Below, piece after piece: positions 42,609 to 47,776 of a stretch of DNA of 47,776 bases. Position 1 is the first letter of the stretch. Each line of letters opens with the position of its first letter. A model generated the notes under the pieces. It had not been told where the DNA came from and did no database searches. It saw only the letters and a program-made list of their open reading frames with translations. Source of the DNA: Candidatus Undinarchaeales archaeon SRR5007147.bin71. Its GTDB lineage: Archaea; Undinarchaeota; Undinarchaeia; Undinarchaeales; Undinarchaeaceae. A program made the translations under genes and the position numbers. The DNA is taken from positions 1 to 47,776 of the forward strand of contig DVAE01000001.1 in NCBI GenBank assembly GCA_014189675.1, read 5' to 3'.

Positions 42609-43358
42609 ATGAATATAACAGCGAGAGGTAGTGCGTATTTCATATTGTTAGCTTTCTTTTTATTAAGTGCAGGAATGCTTGCCTCTGAATCTGAGCTGAC
42701 TGCGAAACTTACAGGAAAGGTGGTTGGAGCCCCTGACTGTATTTCTACCTTAAAAATGACACCCGGACATGCTGAGATTGTCCTTGCCCCAGGAAGTTCT
42801 GCGGAAACAACACTCACAATCAGTGATGTTCAGTGCGGAGCATCATATATACGGCTTGATGTAGAAGATCTTCCATCAGAATATTTTGAGTTTGCCCCAT
42901 CATACTTAAGAACATTGACACCAGGAGATACTGGAAGATTCATAATCTATCTTGACATACCACTTGATGCTGAATACAAGGCCTATACAGCAACATACAA
43001 GCTTTACACCAGTGAGGGACGATATGCAGGACCTGAACTCACTCTATCAATAGAGGATGTGGAAAAACCTCAGCTTAGAGCCAGAACAGAGTCTATTACA
43101 GAAGGAAGTCCTTCAGAGAAAGAGTCAATGGATAACAGTCAGTTTTGGTGGCTGATTATGCTAGGAGCTGTAGTCTTTGTGGCTGCAATATATGCATCAG
43201 AGTATTTTGAGAAGAAACTTCACGAAAACGAAGAAAAAAGAAAAAGACCATCACACGGGAAAACCACACTCAGATCCCTCGTAAAAAAGGACCGGAAAAA
43301 GGAAGAACTCAACATAAAAAGAGTCTCAAAAGCTCTGAAGAAAGGAAAGAAGAGATAA
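42609..43358 (+). CDS. Secreted/anchored single-pass membrane protein
   Basis: A 249-aa protein. An N-terminal signal peptide is followed by a beta-rich external domain (~25-160) with two Cys (PDCISTLKM and VQCGASYIRL). A transmembrane helix (FWWLIMLGAVVFVAAIYAS) leads to a highly basic cytosolic tail of ~70 residues (KKDRKKEELNIKR). The topology mirrors that of the divergent surface protein, so both may belong to the cell envelope. No family recognised. Confidence 0.7.
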   Translation: MNITARGSAYFILLAFFLLSAGMLASESELTAKLTGKVVGAPDCISTLKMTPGHAEIVLAPGSSAETTLTISDVQCGASYIRLDVEDLPSEYFEFAPSYLRTLTPGDTGRFIIYLDIPLDAEYKAYTATYKLYTSEGRYAGPELTLSIEDVEKPQLRARTESITEGSPSEKESMDNSQFWWLIMLGAVVFVAAIYASEYFEKKLHENEEKRKRPSHGKTTLRSLVKKDRKKEELNIKRVSKALKKGKKR

Positions 43359-43402
43359 ACAAAAGCTTTTTAAGCAAGGTGAAAGAAAGAGGGTAATCTA
43401 TT

Positions 43403-43750
43403 ATGAAAGACAGCTTTGCTACAGCAATTATGGGCGAACTGGAGAGAGCAGGACGTGGAAAGGACGAGAAATTCCTGGGGAATATATCCCGACTAATGGG
43501 AAAACCGCGAAAAAATCTTGCCACTGTCAACCTTTCAAAACTTGACAGAATTACAAAAAAAGGGGAAGTTATTGTAGTCCCGGGGAAACTATTGGGAACA
43601 GGTTCACTAGATCACAAACTAGAGATATACTCATTTGGAGCATCCAAAGCGGCTGTGGTAGGTGTGGAAAAGTCAGGGGGAAGCATTTCCCCTATACTTG
43701 AAATTGCAAAGAAACATCCAAAAGGGACTGGAGTAAGGATAATAAAATGA
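43403..43750 (+). CDS. rpl18e: Ribosomal protein eL18 (L18e)
   Basis: A 115-aa archaeal large-subunit protein. It has TVNLSKLDRITKKGEVIVVPGKLLGTGSL (split at the turn) and the SFGASKAAVVGVEKSGG motif. It opens the eL18-uL13-uS9-rpoN operon. A TATA-like GCTTTTTAAGC lies about 30-35 nt upstream of the ATG. It overlaps uL13 by 4 nt. Confidence 0.95.
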   Translation: MKDSFATAIMGELERAGRGKDEKFLGNISRLMGKPRKNLATVNLSKLDRITKKGEVIVVPGKLLGTGSLDHKLEIYSFGASKAAVVGVEKSGGSISPILEIAKKHPKGTGVRIIK

Positions 43751-44169
43751 CAATCATAGACGGAACAAATTTGAGACTTGGGCGTCTTGCAAGTAATGTT
43801 GCAAAACGAGCCCTAAGTGGAGAAGAAATTATAATATTAAATTCTGAAAAGTGTGTTATAACAGGAGAAAAAAAGAGTGTGATTAAAGATAAAAGGGTGA
43901 TGAGACAGATAGGAAGTAGATACAAAGGGCCCTTTCTGCCAAAAAGAGCAGACAGGATAGTCAAAAGAGCTATAAGAGGAATGCTGCCTTATAAAAAGAA
44001 AAGAGGGCGAGAAGCTATGGGAAGAATCAGGACCTATATTGGTATACCGGACGAATTTGCAGAACAGGTAAAGGACTTAGAGACTGTAGAAAACGCAGAA
44101 CTAGGAGCTGTAATGAAGAAAAACTACATAACGGTTGAAACTCTCTCTAAGGAGGCAGGATACACATAA
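43747..44169 (+). CDS. rpl13: Ribosomal protein uL13 (L13)
   Basis: Large-subunit protein, 140 aa. It begins TIIDGTNLRLGRLASNVAKRAL and has the signature VKRAIRGMLPYKKKRGREAM, as in archaeal L13. It overlaps eL18 upstream by 4 nt and shares one base with the start of uS9, consistent with the classic operon. Confidence 0.96.
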   Translation: MTIIDGTNLRLGRLASNVAKRALSGEEIIILNSEKCVITGEKKSVIKDKRVMRQIGSRYKGPFLPKRADRIVKRAIRGMLPYKKKRGREAMGRIRTYIGIPDEFAEQVKDLETVENAELGAVMKKNYITVETLSKEAGYT

Positions 44170-44585
44170 TGGCAAAGAAAGCTGAGACAGGTGTAATAGC
44201 AACTGGAAAGAAAAAAACAGCAACAGCAAGAGCGAGTTTTAAAGAAGGAAGAGGGAATATAATAATAAATTCACAACCTCTTGAGCAGTGGGGATCTGAT
44301 TATGAGAGGGGAATGATAACAGAGCCACTTCAAATAGCTCAGAGCTACATTTCAAACTGTGATATAAGTATAAATGTTGCAGGAGGGGGCCGTGTGGGCC
44401 AGGCAGTGGCAACACGAACAGCTGTAGCAAGAGGAATTTATAAATGGTCAAAGAATAATGAAAAGTTAAGGCAAGCTTTTCTAGAGTATGATAACAAACT
44501 TCTAGCAGGAGACTCCAGACTAAAAGAAGCTTGCAAACCAGGTCGTTCAAAGGCTCGTGCAAGGAGGCAAAAGTCGTACAGGTGA
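44169..44585 (+). CDS. rps9: Ribosomal protein uS9 (S9)
   Basis: Small-subunit protein that contacts P-site tRNA, 138 aa. It contains [44 protein letters not shown]-like segments, and the basic C-terminal tail ending RARRQKSYR, whose last Arg reaches the P site. It is located between uL13 and rpoN. Confidence 0.96.
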   Translation: MAKKAETGVIATGKKKTATARASFKEGRGNIIINSQPLEQWGSDYERGMITEPLQIAQSYISNCDISINVAGGGRVGQAVATRTAVARGIYKWSKNNEKLRQAFLEYDNKLLAGDSRLKEACKPGRSKARARRQKSYR

Positions 44586-44589
44586 TACT

Positions 44590-44784
44590 ATGATAATTCC
44601 AATTCGTTGTTTTACATGTGGAAAACCAATTGCCTCAGAGTATGAGGAATACAAAAAAAGAGTGGAAGCTGGAGAGAAAGCACAGGAAGTAATGGACTCC
44701 CTTAAGCTCAGCAGATACTGCTGCAGGAGAATGTTGGTTTCACAAGTTGACCTTATAGATGAAGTTGCTCAGTTCAAATACTGA
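44590..44784 (+). CDS. rpoN: RNA polymerase subunit Rpo10 (RpoN)
   Basis: A 64-aa assembly subunit homologous to eukaryotic Rpb10. It begins [14 protein letters not shown] and binds zinc with CFTCG and the paired Cys in [19 protein letters not shown]. The ATG at 44590 gives the invariant N-terminus and lies 4 nt after uS9. An earlier in-frame start overlapping uS9 is rejected. RpoK, enolase and uS2, which often follow, are absent here. Confidence 0.96.
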   Translation: MIIPIRCFTCGKPIASEYEEYKKRVEAGEKAQEVMDSLKLSRYCCRRMLVSQVDLIDEVAQFKY

Positions 44785-46230
44785 TTAATAACTTTTAGAA
44801 AAATAAGCTCTATGTTGAGACTTTTTACCACATAGAACACATTTGCCACTTCCTTTTCCTTTATTAAAAGGTATACAGCGTACTGTCGCGGTCGTCTCCT
44901 CCTGTATCTTTATCTCGCAGTCTTCAGAACCGCACCATTGTGCGATAATGAAACCTCTGGAACTGTCCATTACTTTTTTGAATTCAGTATAGGACTTTAC
45001 TTCATGTGTATTATTTTTGAGGAATTTCCGTGCTGAGGAAAGCATATCTTTCTGCATTTTTTCAAGCTCAGTAGTAACAAATGTCCTGAGTTCTGAAAGT
45101 TTTACAAATGATTTCGTACCTGTGTCCCGACGGACAACAACGGCTTGTTTCTTTTCGACATCTTTAGGACCAATCTCTATTCTGAGAGGGACACCTACAA
45201 GCTCCCATTCATTGAATTTCCAGCCTGCTGAATAATTCTCGCGGTCATCGAAATGAACTGCGATATCTTTTGAAAGCTTATCTACAATTTTTCTGGACGC
45301 AGCCAGCACCTTCTTTTTTGAATCCTCAAATAATATAGGAACCACCACAGCCTTTGTATCTGCAATTTTTGGAGGAAGAACCAGACCTTTATCATCTCCG
45401 TGCACCATAATGAGAGCTCCAATAAGCCGTGTACTGACCCCCCATGAAGTTTGCCAAGCGAACTTTTCTTTTTCATCTTTGTCTATAAATTTAATTCCGA
45501 ATGCCTTGGAGAAATTCTGGCCAAGATTGTGTGAAGTTCCCATTTGAAGGGCCTTTCCATCAGGCATAAGGGCTTCTATAGCCGTCGTTGTCAGTGCACC
45601 TGCAAACCTTTCACGGTCTGTCTTAAGCCCTTGAATAACAGGAATAGCGAGAAGAGTCTCACAGAGATCCTTATAGGTATCGAGCTGCTGCCTCACTTCG
45701 ATATCTGCCTCCTCTCTTGTTGCGTGAACAGTATGACCTTCCTGCCAGAGAAATTCTCTGGTCCTCAGAAATAGTTTTGTCATTTTTGTTTCGTATCTGA
45801 ATACAGAGCACCAGACATTGAGAAGAAGTGGAAGCTCGCGCCAGCTCTTAATCCATTTTGAATAGGAATCATACATTATTGTCTCTGAAGTCGGGCGAAG
45901 TGCTAGGCGCTCTTCAAGATCATTTTCGCCCTCCTGTGTTACCCAGAAAGCTTCTGGGGCAAAGCCTTCAATGTGCTGAGCCTCTTTAGTTAAAAAATTT
46001 TCAGGAATAAGAGCAGGGAAATATGAATTTCGGTGACCTGTTTCCTTAAAACGGGCATCAAGATAGGACTGAATTTTTTCCCAGATATTATAGCCATTTG
46101 GCCTTATTGCCATAAAGCCCTTGATTGCTGTGAAATCTGCCAGCTCTGCCTTCAGAACAAGTTGGTTGTACCACTCACCAAAGTCATCGTCCTTCTTGAC
46201 TGTTATTCCAGCTGTCTGATCTTCTGCCAT
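44785..46230 (-). CDS. proS: Prolyl-tRNA synthetase, archaeal/eukaryotic type
   Basis: Class II synthetase, 481 aa. The active site includes SYFPALIPENFL, RPTSETIMYDSYSKWI, FRYETKMTKLFLRTREFLWQEGHT (motif 2 region) and QTSWGVSTRLIGALIMVHGDD. The C-terminal zinc domain (CGSEDCEIKI, KCVLCGKKSQ) and terminal Tyr mark the archaeal/eukaryal form. It lies downstream of tRNA-Pro on the same strand. Confidence 0.97.
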   Translation of the reverse strand: MAEDQTAGITVKKDDDFGEWYNQLVLKAELADFTAIKGFMAIRPNGYNIWEKIQSYLDARFKETGHRNSYFPALIPENFLTKEAQHIEGFAPEAFWVTQEGENDLEERLALRPTSETIMYDSYSKWIKSWRELPLLLNVWCSVFRYETKMTKLFLRTREFLWQEGHTVHATREEADIEVRQQLDTYKDLCETLLAIPVIQGLKTDRERFAGALTTTAIEALMPDGKALQMGTSHNLGQNFSKAFGIKFIDKDEKEKFAWQTSWGVSTRLIGALIMVHGDDKGLVLPPKIADTKAVVVPILFEDSKKKVLAASRKIVDKLSKDIAVHFDDRENYSAGWKFNEWELVGVPLRIEIGPKDVEKKQAVVVRRDTGTKSFVKLSELRTFVTTELEKMQKDMLSSARKFLKNNTHEVKSYTEFKKVMDSSRGFIIAQWCGSEDCEIKIQEETTATVRCIPFNKGKGSGKCVLCGKKSQHRAYFSKSY

Positions 46231-46265
46231 GCTTTTCCTAAAGCCTTGTTCTTTAATAAGTTTAA

Positions 46266-46433
46266 TGGGGCTGGAGAGATTTATAACCCACCTTTTTCCA
46301 GAGGAAAAAGTTGGACCAAAAAGCCTCGCCCTGCTCGGCTATTCTTGAGTGGGGCTGGAGAGATTTATAACCCACCTTTTTCCAGAGGAAAAAGTTGGAC
46401 CAAAAAGCCTCGCCCTGCTCGGCTATTCTTGAG
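46266..46433. repeat. Two identical 84-bp tandem repeats carrying the tRNA-Pro 3' end
   Basis: Copies at 46266-46349 and 46350-46433 are identical by eye. Each begins TGGGGCTGGAGAGATTT, which is the reverse complement of the last 17 nt of the adjacent tRNA-Pro(GGG) including discriminator; the tRNA supplies a third copy at 46434-46450. Read on the minus strand, each unit also has a T5 run, an 8-bp hairpin (CTTTTTCC-TCT-GGAAAAAG) and a TATA-like TTATAAAT formed at the junction. The copy nearest proS could supply its promoter. Confidence 0.9.
46281..46286 (-). promoter_or_regulatory. Candidate TATA box of proS inside the repeat
   Basis: TTATAA within GGTTATAAATCTC on the minus strand. It would start transcription near 46258, leaving a ~28-nt leader before the proS ATG. 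The same element recurs in the second repeat copy at 46365-46370. Confidence 0.4.
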
Positions 46434-46507
46434 TGGGGCTGGAGAGATTTGAACTCCCGACCACGTGACCCCCAGCCACGCATCATACCAAGCTAGACCA
46501 CAGCCCC
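46434..46507 (-). tRNA. tRNA-Pro(GGG)
   Basis: On the minus strand, acceptor GGGGCTG pairs with CAGCCCC. Anticodon stem CGTGG/TCACG encloses CTGGGGG with anticodon GGG. T-arm is GGGAG-TTCAAAT-CTCTC, discriminator A. No intron or CCA. It stands directly upstream of proS, separated by the 84-bp repeats. A TATA-like CTTATATCTC lies ~34 nt upstream. Confidence 0.94.
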
Positions 46508-46568
46508 TTTTTTTAGAAGCTTTTAATGAATCGTAAGAGATATAAGCACTTCTCCCCCCTATAAAAAT

Positions 46569-47141
46569 ATGGCAAGAAAGAAGATTGATTTGGGAGAACA
46601 TTTTTCCAAGCACTTGCATGACATCCTTCTTTATCCGAAGGCAGCAATAAGAAAAATACTCAAAGAAGACCGTAGCACCATAGGGCTATGGGTTCCGGCC
46701 TTTGTTGTAGTGGGAGCTGCCATACTGACTTCGCTAGGAAGCGCTATCTGGAGTATAATAATAACTGATTCAACTTTGATTGGTCTCATGGAGGTAGCGA
46801 AGTTCTATCTGAGCTTCGTAGTTCTTCCTTTCTGGTATCTGAGCTTGTGGATAGTCTGGGCGCTTGCAATACATTTTATGGCTTCAGTATTCACAGGAAA
46901 GGACATAACGAACTGGGATGTCTTCTATAGAACTATGAAAGTAGTAGGAATTGCATGGGCACCACTTTTCCTGAATATATTGCCTTTCTTTGTAAGAATA
47001 ACATGGTTCTGGTGGATTTATCTGGTCTTTTGGGGTGTAAAATACAACTACGGCACATCCAAAAAGACTGCATTCATGGTTGTAGTTCCAGCGCTATTTA
47101 TTGAAGTTCTAAAACTTTACACTTTATTAGCCTCATTATAG
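46569..47141 (+). CDS. Yip1-domain membrane protein
   Basis: A 190-aa protein. The N-terminal amphipathic segment (HLHDILLYPKAAIRKILKED) and five hydrophobic segments, with MASVFTGKDITNWDVFYRTMKVVGIAWAP (split by a turn), fit the YIP1 family. It lacks the helical N-terminal domain of the other Yip1-like protein here. Function in archaea is unknown. A TATAAAAA box lies directly upstream of the ATG. Confidence 0.8.
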   Translation: MARKKIDLGEHFSKHLHDILLYPKAAIRKILKEDRSTIGLWVPAFVVVGAAILTSLGSAIWSIIITDSTLIGLMEVAKFYLSFVVLPFWYLSLWIVWALAIHFMASVFTGKDITNWDVFYRTMKVVGIAWAPLFLNILPFFVRITWFWWIYLVFWGVKYNYGTSKKTAFMVVVPALFIEVLKLYTLLASL

Positions 47142-47179
47142 GCAGATTTTTAACTCTGCTGATTTATTAATCATCTATT

Positions 47180-47263
47180 GCGGGGATTCCAGAGCGGCCA
47201 AATGGGCAGGATTTAAGCTCCTGTGGCTTAGTGCCTTCGTGGGTTCGAATCCCCCTCCCCGCA
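47180..47263 (+). tRNA. tRNA-Leu(UAA)
   Basis: Class II tRNA. Acceptor GCGGGGA pairs with TCCCCGC. Anticodon stem CAGGA/TCCTG encloses TTTAAGC with anticodon TAA. A long variable arm (TGGCTTAGTGCC) and T-loop TTCGAAT follow. Discriminator A. No intron or encoded CCA. Confidence 0.95.
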
Positions 47264-47264
47264 C

Positions 47265-47269
47265 TTTTT
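47265..47269 (+). terminator. T-run after tRNA-Leu
   Basis: Five T residues starting 2 nt after the tRNA, a simple archaeal terminator. Confidence 0.45.
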
Positions 47270-47311
47270 ACTTTGTTATTATATAACACTTAATCTTATG
47301 GAATAATATAT

Positions 47312-47632
47312 ATGAAGAAAAATATTTTTGAGGGTGTTCCAGAGAATCTTGAGCTCAGTGAAGAATTTATTGATAAAATTATCAATACTGAGAATCTTAT
47401 CATTAAGAGAATTATCTCAAAGGGGCACAAATCTCCTAAAGGTGAGTGGTATGACCAGGATAAAAACGAGTGGGTATTGTTAATTAAGGGGAGTGCAAGA
47501 CTTGCCTATGAAGATGGTGAGAAAATAAGCCTTAGCGAAGGAGACCATATTAATATTCCAGCACATACAAAACACCGGCTTGACTGGACTGACCCTGAAC
47601 AAGATACTGTATGGTTACTTGTGTATTATTAA
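47312..47632 (+). CDS. Cupin-domain protein
   Basis: A 106-aa single-domain cupin. The first motif region is GEWYDQDKNEWVLLIKGSARLAYEDG (split across strands) and the second is LSEGDHINIPAHTKHRLDWTD, with His residues suited to bind metal. The first motif has Asp/Asn in place of some usual His. Substrate is unknown. An ATATATAT stretch precedes the ATG. Confidence 0.8.
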   Translation: MKKNIFEGVPENLELSEEFIDKIINTENLIIKRIISKGHKSPKGEWYDQDKNEWVLLIKGSARLAYEDGEKISLSEGDHINIPAHTKHRLDWTDPEQDTVWLLVYY

Positions 47633-47639
47633 ATAAAAT

Positions 47640-47776
47640 CTAAATTTCCAAGTCGTCGATTTTGGCAGCCATTATAAAATCATTTACGCTGAGACCGCCA
47701 ATAGCATGTGTCCAGAATGTTATCTTGACTTTTCCCCAGGTAAAATCTATATTCGGATGATGCCCCTGCTCTTCCG
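47640..47776 (-). CDS. Pterin-4a-carbinolamine dehydratase, partial
   Basis: Only the C-terminal 44 residues are inside the window; the 5' part continues beyond the end. The visible sequence has the family motif EEQGHHPNIDFTWGKV and then WTHAIGGLSVNDFIMAAKID. In other organisms it dehydrates 4a-hydroxytetrahydrobiopterin; archaeal homologues may serve molybdopterin or other pterin chemistry. Confidence 0.88.
   Translation of the reverse strand, partial: EEQGHHPNIDFTWGKVKITFWTHAIGGLSVNDFIMAAKIDDLEI

Noticed and set aside
46033-46619. Repetitive open frames across the 84-bp repeats (46033-46452 plus; 46262-46486 and 46365-46619 minus)
   Set aside because: They run through tRNA-Pro and the tandem repeat and show no family similarity; they are artefacts of the repeat having a length divisible by three.

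Overview
The window reads as a compact archaeal chromosome segment of low-to-moderate G+C. Diagnostic genes are an archaeal spc-operon tail (uL18-uS5-uL30-uL15-secY-adkA-EMC3/DUF106-cmk-eL14-cbf5), the eL18-uL13-uS9-rpoN operon, aIF5A, aRF1, Nob1, archease/RtcB, archaeal-size ValS and ProS, and TATA boxes about 25-30 nt upstream of many start codons. The organism uses tetrahydrofolate one-carbon enzymes and a bacterial-type SUF system and phosphoglycerate mutase. This mix fits a DPANN-like or other minor euryarchaeal lineage, but I cannot name the taxon from sequence alone.

Layout. 1-7170: ribosomal/secretion operon, Cbf5, an RsmC-like methyltransferase and tRNA-Ser(GGA). 7230-9001: small membrane protein, flavin reductase-like protein, VRR-NUC-like nuclease and a 53-aa zinc-ribbon miniprotein. 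9056-9270: a two-domain structured RNA with its own TATA box (main discovery candidate). 9271-11455: phosphoglycerate mutase, VIT-type transporter, FNR-like flavoprotein. 11456-18710 (minus): HTH regulator-SufB-SufD-SufS-SufU-SufC-archease-RtcB. 18757-22013: ferredoxin, membrane proteins, RNase Z, Yip1-like protein. 22102-26630: AAA ATPase, zinc-ribbon protein, then MTHFS-GlyA-FolD (folate C1 cycle). 26631-29665: CDF, CPA2 and CaCA cation transporters. 29714-33364: aIF5A, agmatinase, small TM protein, two SpoIIM-family proteins, Nob1. 33361-39075: AI-2E-type permease, transglutaminase-like protein, aRF1, ValS. 39116-43358: metallo-beta-lactamase protein, tRNA-Ala(CGC), IMPase-family phosphatase, two secreted/anchored surface proteins. 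43403-46507: eL18-uL13-uS9-RpoN, ProS and tRNA-Pro(GGG), with an 84-bp tandem repeat carrying copies of the tRNA-Pro 3' end. 46569-47776: Yip1-like protein, tRNA-Leu(UAA), cupin, and a partial pterin-carbinolamine dehydratase.

Gene packing is extreme. Operon genes overlap by 1-44 nt, and five convergent pairs meet with stop codons exactly back to back (TAATTA-type hexamers). No stretch over 300 bases lacks a gene or RNA.

The most unusual element is the RNA at 9056-9270. Two 111-nt-offset copies of one fold show compensatory base changes in two helices, with invariant C(UUCG)G and GAAA tetraloops and identical junction sequences. The copies are separated by a small hairpin and enclosed by a closing helix that starts at the predicted transcription start. 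I cannot match it to a known RNA family from memory.
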